DNA from: Burkholderiales bacterium
GTDB lineage: Bacteria > Pseudomonadota > Gammaproteobacteria > Burkholderiales > Burkholderiaceae_D
Assembly (NCBI GenBank): GCA_016196925.1
Contig: JACPWS010000017.1
Coordinates: 49,190-113,189 of the forward strand
Direction: 5' to 3'
Length of the DNA: 64,000 nucleotides
The notes beneath the pieces were generated by a model. The model ran no database searches and was not told where the DNA came from. It saw only the letters and a program-made list of their open reading frames with translations. Within the stretch, counting starts at the first letter, position 1, and each line of letters opens with the position of its first letter. The translations under genes were made by a program, and so were the position numbers. Of the stretch, positions 27,174 through 37,195 are shown piece by piece.

Positions 27174-29324
27174 ATGGCAGCAAGTCTTTGGTTTGTCGTC
27201 GCATGTGGCGTCATCGCCGTGCTGTACGGCCTGGTGTCGCGCAGTTGGATATTGAAGCAGGATGCAGGCAATGCCCGTATGCAGGATATCGCCGCAGCCA
27301 TCCAGCAGGGGGCGGCCGCTTATCTGGCGCGCCAGTACCGCACGATTGCCATGGTCGGCGTGGTCTTGTTCGGCGCGATTGCCGCCATGCCCGGTCTGGG
27401 GCTGACGACGGCAGCCGGATTTCTGATCGGCGCCGTACTCTCCGGCGCCTGCGGTTTTATCGGCATGAATGTTTCGGTGCGGGCCAATGTGCGGACCGCG
27501 CAAGCCGCTACCAAGGGCATGAATCAGGCGCTCGATGTCGCGTTCCGGGGCGGCGCGATCACCGGCATGCTGGTGGTCGGCCTCGGCTTGCTCGGCGTGA
27601 CGATTTTTTACTGGGTGTTGATGGCCTCCGTACCGCATGGTCTGGGCCGTACCGTGACCCAGCACGATGTGATTAAGCCGCTGGTCGGCTTGGCGTTCGG
27701 CGCCTCCCTGATCTCGATTTTCGCCCGTCTCGGCGGTGGGATATTCACTAAGGGCGCCGACGTCGGCGCCGATCTGGTCGGTAAAGTCGAAGCCGGGATC
27801 CCTGAAGACGACCCGCGCAATCCGGCCGTAATTGCCGATAACGTCGGCGACAATGTCGGCGATTGCGCCGGCATGGCGGCCGACTTGTTTGAAACCTATG
27901 TCGTGACCCTGATCGCCACCATGTTGCTGGGCGCGCTGGTGATGACGAACGCCACCACCGAAGCGATCGTCTACCCCTTATTGCTGGGCGCAGTTTCTAT
28001 CCTGGCATCGATAGTCGGTTGCTCGATGGTCAAGGCCAAGCCCGGTCAGAAAATCATGTCGGCGCTGTACACCGGCTTGTGGTGGGCGGCCGGTTTGTCA
28101 CTGCTAGGCTTTGCCGTGGTCACCTGGCAAGTCTGGCCGGATGAAGCGATGCGCATCAAGATGATGGGTTCGACCCTGGTCGGCATCGTCCTGACCGGCT
28201 TGATGGTGTATATCACCGAGTACTATACCGGCACCGATTTTGCGCCGGTGCGCCATGTTGCGGAAGCATCGACGACCGGACACGGCACCAATATCATCGC
28301 CGGCCTCGGCGTTTCCATGAAAGCCACCGCCTGGCCGGTGCTGGCGGTCTGCGTCGCGATCCTGGTTTCCTATGCGCTGGCTGGCCTGTACGGGATTGCG
28401 ATTGCCGCGACTTCCATGTTGTCGATGGCCGGCATCGTCGTCGCGCTCGACGCTTACGGACCGATCACCGATAACGCCGGCGGCATCGCCGAAATGGCGG
28501 AAATGCCGGCATCGGTGCGCGCCATTACCGATCCGCTCGACGCGGTCGGCAACACCACCAAGGCCGTCACCAAAGGCTATGCGATAGGTTCGGCCGGTCT
28601 GGCGGCCCTGGTGCTGTTCGCCGATTACACCCATGCGCTCGATTCCGTCGGCAAGAGCACTGCTTTCGATTTGTCGAATCCGCAGGTGATCGTAGGCTTG
28701 TTCATCGGCGGTCTGATCCCTTACCTGTTCGGTGCGATGGCGATGGAAGCCGTCGGTCGCGCCGCCGGCGCGGTGGTGGTGGAAGTGCGCCGCCAGTTCA
28801 AGGAAATCAAGGGCATCATGGATGGCAGCGGCAAGCCGGAATACGACAAGGCGGTCGATATGCTGACCACCTCCGCGATCAAGGAAATGATCTTGCCGTC
28901 CCTGTTGCCGGTGATCGTGCCGGTACTGGTCGGCTTGCTGCTGGGGCCGGCCGCGCTCGGCGGATTGCTGATGGGTACCATCGTCACCGGCTTATTCGTC
29001 GCTATTTCGATGACGACCGGCGGCGGCGCCTGGGATAACGCCAAGAAGTATATCGAAGACGGCCATCACGGAGGCAAAGGTTCTGAAGCGCACAAAGCCG
29101 CGGTGACCGGCGATACGGTCGGCGACCCGTACAAGGATACGGCCGGCCCGGCAGTGAACCCGCTGATCAAGATCATCAATATCGTGGCCTTGCTACTGGT
29201 GCCCTTGCTGCCGGGCGCCGGCGCCGGCACTGCGACGAGCCATGCACAAGCGCTGCCTATGGTGCAGCCTGCCGTAACGGCGCAGACAGCGGCGGCTCCT
29301 GCTCCTGCTCCTGTCGGCAAGTAA
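27174..29324 (+). CDS. hppA: K+-independent H+-translocating membrane pyrophosphatase
   Basis: Couples pyrophosphate hydrolysis to proton export. 716 residues with about 16 membrane helices. Catalytic signature [29 protein letters not shown] and the later [13 protein letters not shown] and [20 protein letters not shown] are intact. [21 protein letters not shown] has Lys where K+-dependent enzymes have Ala, which marks the K+-independent class. ATG at 27174 follows TTGGAGGAG. The C-terminus ends in a short Ala/Pro-rich tail. Flanked by terminators on both sides, so monocistronic. Confidence 0.96.
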   Translation: MAASLWFVVACGVIAVLYGLVSRSWILKQDAGNARMQDIAAAIQQGAAAYLARQYRTIAMVGVVLFGAIAAMPGLGLTTAAGFLIGAVLSGACGFIGMNVSVRANVRTAQAATKGMNQALDVAFRGGAITGMLVVGLGLLGVTIFYWVLMASVPHGLGRTVTQHDVIKPLVGLAFGASLISIFARLGGGIFTKGADVGADLVGKVEAGIPEDDPRNPAVIADNVGDNVGDCAGMAADLFETYVVTLIATMLLGALVMTNATTEAIVYPLLLGAVSILASIVGCSMVKAKPGQKIMSALYTGLWWAAGLSLLGFAVVTWQVWPDEAMRIKMMGSTLVGIVLTGLMVYITEYYTGTDFAPVRHVAEASTTGHGTNIIAGLGVSMKATAWPVLAVCVAILVSYALAGLYGIAIAATSMLSMAGIVVALDAYGPITDNAGGIAEMAEMPASVRAITDPLDAVGNTTKAVTKGYAIGSAGLAALVLFADYTHALDSVGKSTAFDLSNPQVIVGLFIGGLIPYLFGAMAMEAVGRAAGAVVVEVRRQFKEIKGIMDGSGKPEYDKAVDMLTTSAIKEMILPSLLPVIVPVLVGLLLGPAALGGLLMGTIVTGLFVAISMTTGGGAWDNAKKYIEDGHHGGKGSEAHKAAVTGDTVGDPYKDTAGPAVNPLIKIINIVALLLVPLLPGAGAGTATSHAQALPMVQPAVTAQTAAAPAPAPVGK

Positions 29325-29338
29325 GCGCTAGCACGCTT

Positions 29339-29374
29339 AAAAAGATGACTGCAGAGTCAAGCAGTCATCTTTTT
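29339..29374 (+). terminator. Intrinsic terminator after hppA
   Basis: AAAAAGATGACTGC-AGAGTCAA-GCAGTCATCTTTTT. Confidence 0.92.
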
Positions 29375-29417
29375 CTTTTTTGCGCCGCGGATTTTTGGTT
29401 ACAATGCGGGGTAAGTG

Positions 29418-29433
29418 ACGTTTACGTAAACGT
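29418..29433. promoter_or_regulatory. Perfect 16-bp palindrome, LiuR-like operator
   Basis: ACGTTTACGTAAACGT, 54 bases before the SDR gene. TTTACGT/ACGTAAA palindromes are the known operator type of the MerR-family regulator LiuR, which controls branched-chain amino acid catabolism in proteobacteria. This agrees with the function predicted for the gene. Regulator assignment is inference. Confidence 0.6.
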
Positions 29434-29486
29434 AATGCGACGCTCTGATTTCATACTAACGGCAAGCAACATCATAGAGGCAAAAA

Positions 29487-30245
29487 ATGCAAATCCAGAA
29501 TCATGTTTTTATCATTACAGGTGGCGCTTCCGGCTTGGGCGCAGCGACGGCAAAGATGATCGTTGCTAACGGCGGCAAGGTCGTATTGGCTGACGTGCAG
29601 GTCGAAGCCGGCGAAAAACTGGCGGCTGAGCTGGGCGGCAAATTTCTGAAGTGCGACGTGACTTCCGAAGCCGACGGCAAAGCCGTGGTGGAAGCGGCGA
29701 CGGCCATGGGCACCCTGCGCGGCCTGGTCAACTGCGCCGGCGTTGCGCCTGCGATCAAGACCGTAGGCAAGGACGGCCCGCATCCGCTGGAAGTATTTCA
29801 GCGCGTGGTGAATATCAATCTGGTCGGTACTTTCAATATGTGCCGTCTGGCTGCGGAAGCCATGAGCAAGACCGAAGCCGGCGAATCCGGCGAGCGCGGC
29901 GTGATCATCAACACCGCTTCCGTCGCCGCGTTTGACGGCCAGATGGGGCAGGCCGCCTATGCTTCTTCCAAGGCGGCGGTCGTCGGTCTGACTTTGCCGA
30001 TGGCGCGTGATTTGTCGCGCAACGGCATCCGCGTCATGACGATCGCGCCGGGCATTTTCGAAACCCCGATGTTGCTGGGCATGCCGCAAGAAGTACAGGA
30101 TGCGCTCGGTAAGATGGTGCCGTTCCCATCCCGCCTCGGCAAGCCGGAAGAATATGCCCACTTGTCCAAGACTATTATCGAAAACGTCATGTTGAACGGC
30201 GAGACGATACGTCTGGATGGCGCCATACGCATGCAAGCGAAATAA
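29487..30245 (+). CDS. Short-chain dehydrogenase, 3-hydroxy(-2-methyl)acyl-CoA dehydrogenase type
   Basis: 252 residues, classical SDR. NAD-binding [17 protein letters not shown]-like NCAGVAP, catalytic Ser in [10 protein letters not shown] and YASSK. The sequence [25 protein letters not shown] and the C-terminal [18 protein letters not shown] are typical of the HSD10/FadB2-type enzymes that oxidise 3-hydroxyacyl-CoA or 2-methyl-3-hydroxybutyryl-CoA in isoleucine breakdown. GAGG precedes the ATG. Single gene between terminators. Confidence 0.9.
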   Translation: MQIQNHVFIITGGASGLGAATAKMIVANGGKVVLADVQVEAGEKLAAELGGKFLKCDVTSEADGKAVVEAATAMGTLRGLVNCAGVAPAIKTVGKDGPHPLEVFQRVVNINLVGTFNMCRLAAEAMSKTEAGESGERGVIINTASVAAFDGQMGQAAYASSKAAVVGLTLPMARDLSRNGIRVMTIAPGIFETPMLLGMPQEVQDALGKMVPFPSRLGKPEEYAHLSKTIIENVMLNGETIRLDGAIRMQAK

Positions 30246-30322
30246 GACTTGTTGTAAATCGTCAGGCAAATCCAGGTCTGGGTGCCCTGCAGCATGACAA
30301 TTTATTGCCAGACTTATAAACT

Positions 30323-30350
30323 AGGGCAAACTGATGTTTGCCCTTTTTTT
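30323..30350 (+). terminator. Intrinsic terminator after the SDR gene
   Basis: AGGGCAAAC-TGAT-GTTTGCCCT followed by seven T; ends just before the patatin gene. Confidence 0.9.
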
Positions 30351-30363
30351 ATGCTGAACAGGA

Positions 30364-31542
30364 ATGATCGATAACACCACAACAGGATTGATCTTAACCG
30401 GCGGCGGTGCGCGCGCCGCCTATCAGGTCGGTGTGCTCAAAGAAATCGCGGAAATCCTGGTGGTCGACGGCTGGAATCCCGCCAACAACCCTTTCGGCAT
30501 TATTTGCGGCACTTCGGCCGGCGCCATCAATGCGACTGCGCTAGCTTGCGGCGCGGAGAATTTTGGCGAGGCGGTCAGCAAAATTCACCGGGTCTGGGAT
30601 AATTTCGAAGCAGCGCAAGTTTACCGCGCCGATTCCCTGGGCGTGATCAGCGCCGGCGCGCGCTGGTTATCCTTGCTCTCGTTCGGCTGGCTGTTAAACA
30701 AATGGCGCAAATCGCCGCCGAATTCCCTGCTGAATAATGCGCCGCTGGAAGATCTGCTGAACCGCATGCTGGATTTCCCGCAACTCGATCAGGCATTGAG
30801 CAGCGGCGCCCTGAAAGCGCTGGCGGTAACCGCTTCGTCTTACACCGCGGGCCAGCACCTGACGTTTTACCAGACGCTGGCGGATATCGAGCCGTGGATC
30901 AGAAGTCAGCGCCTGGCGCAAAGGGATTTTATCGGGGTGCAACATTTGCTTGCCTCTTCCGCGATTCCCTTCATTTTTCCTTCTATCCCCTTGAATTGGG
31001 GGGGGCGGATGGAGTATTGCGGCGACGGCTCCATGCGTCAATTGGCGCCGATCTCGCCGGCAATCCACCTGGGTGCGCAGAAAGTGTTGATAGTCGGCGC
31101 CGGCCGGCTGACTGAGCCGCCGATGGAATACACGGAGGAAGCGCAATATCCTAGTCTGGCGCAAATTGCCGGTCACGCCATGTCCAGTATTTTTCTGGAT
31201 AGTCTCGCGGTAGATATAGAACGTTTGACGCGCATCAATAAGACATTGTCCATGATGCCGGAACATTTGCTGGCGCAGACGCCGTTGCGGCCTATCGATT
31301 TGCTGGTCATCGCGCCATCGGAACGGCTCGATGAAATCGCCAGCCGTCACACCCATAGTTTGCCTTTACCGGTTCGCACCATGCTGAGCGGGATAGGTGC
31401 AACCGAAGTGCGCGGCGCGGCGCTGGCGTCTTATCTCTTGTTTGAGTCCAGTTATACCCGCGAGTTGATTGCTTTGGGACGTAAAGACACCCAGGATAGG
31501 CGTGACGACGTCTTAAGTTTTTTTAAGCAGCAAGCAAATTGA
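30364..31542 (+). CDS. Patatin-like phospholipase
   Basis: 392 residues. Oxyanion hole GGGARAAYQVG, nucleophile elbow GTSAGAINA and catalytic Asp in DGSMRQLAPI define the patatin Ser-Asp dyad. No signal peptide, so cytoplasmic or peripheral. The region after residue 270 (about 120 residues) extends past the patatin core and resembles the C-terminal part of other proteobacterial long patatins. CAGGA precedes the ATG. Substrate not known. Confidence 0.9.
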   Translation: MIDNTTTGLILTGGGARAAYQVGVLKEIAEILVVDGWNPANNPFGIICGTSAGAINATALACGAENFGEAVSKIHRVWDNFEAAQVYRADSLGVISAGARWLSLLSFGWLLNKWRKSPPNSLLNNAPLEDLLNRMLDFPQLDQALSSGALKALAVTASSYTAGQHLTFYQTLADIEPWIRSQRLAQRDFIGVQHLLASSAIPFIFPSIPLNWGGRMEYCGDGSMRQLAPISPAIHLGAQKVLIVGAGRLTEPPMEYTEEAQYPSLAQIAGHAMSSIFLDSLAVDIERLTRINKTLSMMPEHLLAQTPLRPIDLLVIAPSERLDEIASRHTHSLPLPVRTMLSGIGATEVRGAALASYLLFESSYTRELIALGRKDTQDRRDDVLSFFKQQAN

Positions 31543-31646
31543 CGATCCGCAGGTTTTGAGGGCGGATTCAGTCATGAAGGTTGATTCGGCACAGACAAAC
31601 CGGTACTCTATGCCCTCAACAACTGCGTGCAAAATCGCTCATATCG

Positions 31647-32024
31647 ATGATTACTTCGACATCGCTAAAAAAATGGCTGGTTTTTCTGGCAATTTCTTTG
31701 CTTGCGGTCACCGCCTTCGCCAAAGATAATGCCGCTGCGAATAGGCTTGCTGTCGCCGAATTGCCAAGGGAGGCGCAAACCACGCTGGCCTTGATTAAAC
31801 AGGGCGGGCCATTTCCTTACGATAAAGACGGCGTGGTATTCGGCAACTACGAGGCCCAGTTGCCGCGGCAGAAGCGCGGCTACTATCACGAATATACGGT
31901 CAAAACCCCGCGCGCGCGCAACCGCGGTGCGCGCCGCATTATCGCCGGAGGCGTGCCTGCCACGTCGGGCGAATATTACTACACCGCCGATCACTATCAG
32001 AGTTTCCGGCGCATCAAAGAATAG
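31647..32024 (+). CDS. Secreted guanyl-type ribonuclease (barnase/RNase Sa family)
   Basis: 125 residues: a signal peptide (LKKWLVFLAISLLAVTAFA) and a compact microbial RNase fold. Catalytic residues match the family: E82 in YYHEYTV, R97 in RGARRII and H116 in TADHYQSF. GGPFPYDKDGVVFGN is the usual N-terminal motif. I chose the ATG at 31647 because it starts the signal peptide; an in-frame codon at 31581 is possible, and no strong ribosome-binding site is seen. The next gene encodes the matching inhibitor. Confidence 0.9.
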   Translation: MITSTSLKKWLVFLAISLLAVTAFAKDNAAANRLAVAELPREAQTTLALIKQGGPFPYDKDGVVFGNYEAQLPRQKRGYYHEYTVKTPRARNRGARRIIAGGVPATSGEYYYTADHYQSFRRIKE

Positions 32025-32056
32025 TTATGGCCCACATTTCGTCAACTGAGGGAGAA

Positions 32057-32455
32057 ATGAGTTTGTTAAAGACAGTAGCACCGAATGTTGTGCAGTCGAT
32101 TCGTGCTTTTCGCGTACCGGATTTGCAAGCGGAAGCTGCTAATCTCGGGCAGCATTTCTTATATGCATATTGCCTTGAGGCAATCACTAAGCAGCAGGTG
32201 CTCGCTAAGATTGCCGCTTCGTTTGGTTTCCCCAAGCATTTTGGCAAGAATTTCGATGCCTTGTCCGATTGCCTGACCGATATGATCTATAAGGCTGGCC
32301 CGCAACCTGGCTTTGTCGTGGTGTTGGAGCAATTGCCGAATACCCCTAAATTCGACAAGGAAGCGCGCGAAATTCTGCTCGATGTGTTTCGCGATGCCGC
32401 GGAATTCTGGGCCGACAGAAAAGTGGCGTTCAGGGTATTTTATTCTTTCGAATAA
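32057..32455 (+). CDS. Barstar-family ribonuclease inhibitor
   Basis: About 132 residues. The barstar core is clear: TKQQVLAKIAASFGFPKHFGKNFDALSDCLTD, the segment that plugs the RNase active site. It protects the cell from the RNase made by the gene just upstream before export. The ATG at 32057 has GAGG five bases upstream; the ATG at 32027, two bases after the RNase stop, lacks one but would give ten more residues. Confidence 0.9.
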   Translation: MSLLKTVAPNVVQSIRAFRVPDLQAEAANLGQHFLYAYCLEAITKQQVLAKIAASFGFPKHFGKNFDALSDCLTDMIYKAGPQPGFVVVLEQLPNTPKFDKEAREILLDVFRDAAEFWADRKVAFRVFYSFE

Positions 32456-32479
32456 ACATTTGCCGATCTGCTAGCCACG

Positions 32480-32510
32480 ATGCCGGTTTCCTGTAACCGG
32501 CATTTTTATT
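32480..32510 (+). terminator. Intrinsic terminator after the RNase-barstar pair
   Basis: ATGCCGGTT-TCCTGT-AACCGGCAT followed by TTTTATTT. Confidence 0.9.
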
Positions 32511-32545
32511 TGGGGCTAATACGGCGACAGCGGTACAATGCCGCC

Positions 32546-33151
32546 ATGAAAAAGATTGTGATACTTATTTCTGGCCGCGGCAGTAACATGCAGGCCATCG
32601 TGGAGGCGGCGAAGGCGGAGCAATGGCCGCTGCAGATTGCAGCCGTGATCAGCAACCGCGCCGATGCCGCCGGCCTCGAGTATGCGGCCGGCCAGGGTAT
32701 ACCGACGGCCGTGGTGGCCAGTAAAGAATTTCCTACGCGCGCGGCATTCGACGCCGCGTTAGGGGGAAAGATAGATGAATTTGCGCCGGATTTGCTGGTG
32801 TTGGCCGGTTTTATGCGGATATTGACTGCCGGTTTTGTCGGCCATTACGAAGGGCGCATGCTGAATATCCATCCGTCCTTGCTCCCCAGCTTTGTAGGAT
32901 TGGCCACGCACCAGCAAGCGCTGGACGCCGGCGTCAAGATTCACGGCGTGACCGTGCATTTCGTCACCGCCGAACTCGATCACGGCCCCATCGTGGCGCA
33001 GGCCGCCGTGCCGGTCTTGCCGGACGACACCGAGCATAGTTTGTCGCAACGGGTGCTGGAGCAGGAACATATCATTTATCCATGGGCGGTCCGCAAATTT
33101 GCCGAAGGCAAAATCAGGCTCATCGGCAATCGTGTGCAGATCAGCGAATAA
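32546..33151 (+). CDS. purN: Phosphoribosylglycinamide formyltransferase
   Basis: Third step of purine synthesis, using 10-formyl-THF. 201 residues. N-terminal VILISGRGSNMQAIV, the catalytic Asn/His in MLNIHPSLLPSF and Asp in ELDHGPIVAQ are all present. ATG at 32546; the frame upstream to 32480 passes through the terminator and is rejected. Confidence 0.95.
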   Translation: MKKIVILISGRGSNMQAIVEAAKAEQWPLQIAAVISNRADAAGLEYAAGQGIPTAVVASKEFPTRAAFDAALGGKIDEFAPDLLVLAGFMRILTAGFVGHYEGRMLNIHPSLLPSFVGLATHQQALDAGVKIHGVTVHFVTAELDHGPIVAQAAVPVLPDDTEHSLSQRVLEQEHIIYPWAVRKFAEGKIRLIGNRVQISE

Positions 33152-33213
33152 GCCCGTCAAAAAAATAATCATGGATCAATCCCTGATCCGAACAGTATCA
33201 AGAAGGAATTAGC

Positions 33214-34470
33214 ATGAGATTACCTCCCGCCATCATAGGCCACGCAGAAGAAGTCTTGCGTGAGATTTTACGTTTTACCGGGCCGGCCGATGGCACCTTG
33301 TCGCGCTATTTTCGCGACCACCCGCGTCTCGGCTCGCGCGAGCGCGGCGTGATTGCGGAAAGCGTTTACGGTTTGCTGCGCAATAAGTCGGTGTATACCA
33401 GTTTTGCCGAATCGGGTTCCGGGCCGGCGATGCGTCGTTTGACATTGTTGGGTTTGGCGGACGCGGTCGGGGCGGATTCGCTCGGCGGCTTGACTGAAGA
33501 AGAGAGCGTATGGCTGCAGCGCGTCATGCAAATCGACCGTTCTCATTTGCCGCTGGCCTTGAAGTCCAATATGCCGGCCTGGTTGTGGGAAAAGCTGACG
33601 ACGCGTTTCGGTGAAGAACCGGCTATGCAATTGGCGGTAGCGCTGAATACCCCGGCGCCGCTCGATTTGCGTGTCAACTCCATGAAGGGCAATCGCGAAG
33701 AAGTCGCCGCCGCCCTGGCGCTGGCGCCGATACTGGCCGAACCGACCCCATATTCAGCCACCGGTTTGCGCGTCAAGAAAAAACCATCGATCCAGAACCT
33801 GCCTTTGTTCAAGGACGGCACGATAGAAGTGCAAGACGAAGGCAGCCAATTGCTGGCGCAATTGGTCGGCGCGCGCCGCGGCGAGATGGTGGCCGATTTC
33901 TGCGCCGGCGCCGGCGGCAAGACACTCGCGCTGGGGGCCACGATGCGCAATACCGGACGCCTGTATGCGTTCGATGTTTCGGAAAAACGCCTGGCCAAGC
34001 TGAAACCGCGCCTGGCCCGCAGCGGTTTGTCGAACGTGCACCCGGTCGTCATCGCCCATGAAAAGGATACCAAGATCAAACGCCTGGCAGGCAAGATGGA
34101 CCGCGTGCTGGTTGACGCCCCTTGCAGCGGCCTCGGTACTTTGCGCCGCAACCCCGACGTGAAATGGCGCCAGACCGCGGACGGCGTGGCCGAGTTGAAT
34201 GTCAAGCAGGCTTCCATCCTCGCCAGCGCCGCGCGCATGGTCAAGGCCGGCGGCCGCCTGGTGTATGCGACTTGCAGCATCCTGGATGAGGAAAACGAAG
34301 CCATCGTGCAAGCCTTTTTAGCCGACCACCCCGATTTTCATTTGTTGCCAGCCAGCCAGGTGCTGGCCGAGCAAAAAGTCGAACTGGAGATGGGGGATTA
34401 TCTGAAGCTGTATCCGCATCTGCATGAAACCGACGGCTTCTTTGCCGCCATTCTTGAACGCAATAAATAA
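33214..34470 (+). CDS. RsmB/NOP2-family RNA (cytosine-5) methyltransferase
   Basis: 418 residues. N-terminal NusB-like region (residues 1-140, with RERGVIAESVYGLLRNK) and a C-terminal SAM-dependent domain: VADFCAGAGGKTLALG, VDAPCSGLGTLRRNPDVKW and catalytic cysteine in YATCSILDEEN. Acts on rRNA, or possibly tRNA, cytosines. The N-terminal region is shorter than that of classical RsmB, so it may be a paralogue. AAGAAGGAA precedes the ATG. Confidence 0.9.
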   Translation: MRLPPAIIGHAEEVLREILRFTGPADGTLSRYFRDHPRLGSRERGVIAESVYGLLRNKSVYTSFAESGSGPAMRRLTLLGLADAVGADSLGGLTEEESVWLQRVMQIDRSHLPLALKSNMPAWLWEKLTTRFGEEPAMQLAVALNTPAPLDLRVNSMKGNREEVAAALALAPILAEPTPYSATGLRVKKKPSIQNLPLFKDGTIEVQDEGSQLLAQLVGARRGEMVADFCAGAGGKTLALGATMRNTGRLYAFDVSEKRLAKLKPRLARSGLSNVHPVVIAHEKDTKIKRLAGKMDRVLVDAPCSGLGTLRRNPDVKWRQTADGVAELNVKQASILASAARMVKAGGRLVYATCSILDEENEAIVQAFLADHPDFHLLPASQVLAEQKVELEMGDYLKLYPHLHETDGFFAAILERNK

Positions 34471-34531
34471 GTTGCTGTCCGTGTTTAGCCTTCCGCGCCG
34501 GGCGGAGGGCGAAAACTGACGAACTCTCCCC

Positions 34532-35830
34532 ATGAATACACCCTTACTCGCCAGCCTGTTGTCGGATTTGTCTGACGATTTGCGCGATCCGAATTTTCTG
34601 TGGCAAATCGGCACCGTGGCCTTGTGCCTCGCTCTGGCGTGGTTTCTGGCGCGCGTTCTGCGCCGTCTGTTTTCCGGAACCGACACCGGGTCCGGGGTCA
34701 TACAGCTAGGGGTGGAAAGTTTTTCGCGGGTGCTGGCGCCGGCGCTGGCCATGCTGTTTATCTTGCTCGGAAAAGCGCTGTTGGGGAAGTGGCAGCACAC
34801 GCCTTTATTGAGCCTGATCTTGCCGCTGATCGCTTCGCTGGCATTGATACGCTTCGGGTTTTATGTGGTGCGGCGCAGCTTCGCGCGGGAAGGTCGCATA
34901 GGCAGCTTTCTCGCGCTCTTCGAAAAACTGTTCGCCGGCCTGGTCTGGTTCGGCGTGCTCTTGCATTTCACCGGTCTATGGCAAGAACTGTTTGCGGCAC
35001 TGGACGACATGGTTTTGCCGATAGGGCGCCATAAAGTTTCCGTATTGTCGGTCTTGCAGGCCAGCGCTTCCGTCATCGTCACCCTGGTGGTCGCCATGTG
35101 GGCCAGCGCCGCGCTGGAGGCGCGCCTGATGCTGGTGCCGACCATGCATTCTTCGCTGAAGGTCGTATTGTCGCGGGCGGGACGCGCCTTGCTGATTTTA
35201 CTGGCGATTCTGATCAGCCTGAGCATCGTCGGCATCGATCTGACGGTCTTGTCCGTGTTCGGCGGCGCGCTCGGCGTGGGCCTGGGCTTCGGCTTGCAAA
35301 AAATCACCAGCAGCTACGTTTCCGGCTTCATTATTTTGCTGGACAGAAGCATGTCTATCGGCGACATGATCGCCGTCGACAAATTCAGTGGAAAAGTTAC
35401 CCAGATCAACACGCGTTACACCGTATTGCAAGGTACGGATGGCGGCGAGTCTGTGATCCCGAATGAGATGCTGGTTTCTTCGCCGGTCCAGAATTATTCC
35501 TTGTCCGACCGTACCGTCGCCATGTGGACCGAGTTGACGGTTGCCTATCGCAGCGATCTGGAACAGCTTTTGCCTATGCTGGCGCAGGCCGCCGCCGGCG
35601 TGGCGCGGGTTGCCGCCGCTCCGGCACCGTCCGCCTATTTGATGAAATTCGGCGTCGACGGTTTGGAGTTGCGGGTCGGCTTCTGGATTGCCGATCCGGA
35701 AAACGGCCGCGCCAATGTCCTGTCTGAAGTGAACCGCGCGCTCTGGAGCGTGCTGCAGGAACATCAGATCGAGTTGCCTTATGCGCAACGTGTCGTTACC
35801 TTGCTCAACAAGCTTGATAAAGTTTCATAG
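34532..35830 (+). CDS. MscS-family mechanosensitive ion channel
   Basis: 432 residues with about five to six membrane helices in the first 270 residues. The pore-lining helix is recognisable as VLSVFGGALGVGLGFGLQKITSSYVSGFIILLDRSMSIGD, followed by the beta domain (VIPNEMLVSSPVQNYS). It is longer than E. coli MscS because of extra N-terminal helices. No Shine-Dalgarno stands out before the ATG at 34532. Confidence 0.9.
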   Translation: MNTPLLASLLSDLSDDLRDPNFLWQIGTVALCLALAWFLARVLRRLFSGTDTGSGVIQLGVESFSRVLAPALAMLFILLGKALLGKWQHTPLLSLILPLIASLALIRFGFYVVRRSFAREGRIGSFLALFEKLFAGLVWFGVLLHFTGLWQELFAALDDMVLPIGRHKVSVLSVLQASASVIVTLVVAMWASAALEARLMLVPTMHSSLKVVLSRAGRALLILLAILISLSIVGIDLTVLSVFGGALGVGLGFGLQKITSSYVSGFIILLDRSMSIGDMIAVDKFSGKVTQINTRYTVLQGTDGGESVIPNEMLVSSPVQNYSLSDRTVAMWTELTVAYRSDLEQLLPMLAQAAAGVARVAAAPAPSAYLMKFGVDGLELRVGFWIADPENGRANVLSEVNRALWSVLQEHQIELPYAQRVVTLLNKLDKVS

Positions 35831-35976
35831 AAAAATCAAAGACTTGCCTATCTGGATTAGGGTTTCCCCTCTAAAACGGCGTACAATGGAAAAATATTGA
35901 TGGAAATGTTGATGCGCATCATTTTTTTGTCGATATAAGCTAAGAAGCTGTCATTAACAACGGAGTACATGTCATT

Positions 35977-37179
35977 TTGAGCACTTTTATCAATTCGGTT
36001 CTGGAATTTCTGTCCGGCGGTATTACCCATGCCAGCGGATGGCAGGTTTTCATATTTACCATGGTGGTGACGCACATCACTATCGCCAGCGTCACGATTT
36101 TCTTGCATCGTTGCCAGGCCCATCGCGCCCTGGAATTGCACGCGATTCCCAGTCATTTTTTCCGTTTCTGGCTGTGGCTGACCACCGGTCAGGTTACCAA
36201 GGAATGGGCGGCGATTCACCGCAAACATCACGCCAAATGCGAGACGGAAGAAGATCCGCATAGCCCGGTCACGCGCGGCATCAAGAAAGTCTTGTTCGAA
36301 GGCGCGGAACTGTATCGCGCCGAATGCAAAAATCTCGAGACCATGCAAAAGTATGGCCATGGTACGCCGGATGACTGGCTCGAGCGCAATATCTACACCC
36401 GTTTCAGCTGGCAAGGCGTAGCCTTGATGCTGATTATCGATGTTATGCTGTTCGGCGCGATAGGCGTGACGGTCTGGGCGGTGCAGATGGCATGGATCCC
36501 GGTCACCGCTGCCGGCATCATTAACGGTATCGGCCATTACTGGGGCTATCGCAATTACGACTGCGTTGACGCCTCGACCAATATTTTTCCGCTCGGCATA
36601 TTAATCGGCGGCGAAGAATTGCATAACAATCACCACACTTTCGGCACATCGGCAAAATTGTCTTCCAAATGGTATGAATTCGATATCGGTTGGTTGTATA
36701 TCCGCAGCATGGAAATTGTAGGGTTGGCGAAAGTAAAAAAGGTTGCCCCGGAGCCGAAGTTCGCCGAAATTAAATCCGTGATCGATATGGATACGCTGCA
36801 AAGCGTGATTACCAATCGCTACGATGTCATGGCCAAATATACCAAGTCTTTGCGCCGCACCTGGCGCGAAGAGGTCGCCTCTTTGCGCGCCAAGGCTCAG
36901 TTCGAAGCGGGTTTCCTGAAGGGCGCTAAAAAGCTCTTGCAGCGCGAACCGAGCAAGCTTGGGGCGCCGCAAAAGCAGCAATTATCGGCAGTGCTGGCCC
37001 ATAGCAGCGCACTGAAAACCATGCACGACATGCGGGTGGAGCTGGGCCTGATCTGGGAACGCTCTACGGTCAGTCGCGAGCAGCTCGTACAGCAATTGCA
37101 AGACTGGTGCACCCGCGCCGAAGCATCCGGCATCCAGACCTTGCACGATTTCTCGCGCAGGTTGCGGACCTATGCCTGA
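35977..37179 (+). CDS. Acyl-lipid/acyl-CoA fatty acid desaturase
   Basis: 400 residues, integral-membrane di-iron desaturase. Three histidine boxes: HRCQAHRALE (HxxxxH), HRKHHAKCE (HxxHH) and EELHNNHHTFG (HxxHH). It introduces a double bond into fatty acyl chains. The last 140 residues extend past the core as charged helices. The start codon is TTG at 35977, since the only nearby ATG (35969) is out of frame and meets TGA after three codons, overlapping the TTG. GGAG lies at 35962-35965, 11 bases before the TTG. Confidence 0.9.
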   Translation: MSTFINSVLEFLSGGITHASGWQVFIFTMVVTHITIASVTIFLHRCQAHRALELHAIPSHFFRFWLWLTTGQVTKEWAAIHRKHHAKCETEEDPHSPVTRGIKKVLFEGAELYRAECKNLETMQKYGHGTPDDWLERNIYTRFSWQGVALMLIIDVMLFGAIGVTVWAVQMAWIPVTAAGIINGIGHYWGYRNYDCVDASTNIFPLGILIGGEELHNNHHTFGTSAKLSSKWYEFDIGWLYIRSMEIVGLAKVKKVAPEPKFAEIKSVIDMDTLQSVITNRYDVMAKYTKSLRRTWREEVASLRAKAQFEAGFLKGAKKLLQREPSKLGAPQKQQLSAVLAHSSALKTMHDMRVELGLIWERSTVSREQLVQQLQDWCTRAEASGIQTLHDFSRRLRTYA

Positions 37180-37195
37180 CAGCTGGCCTGGTAAC

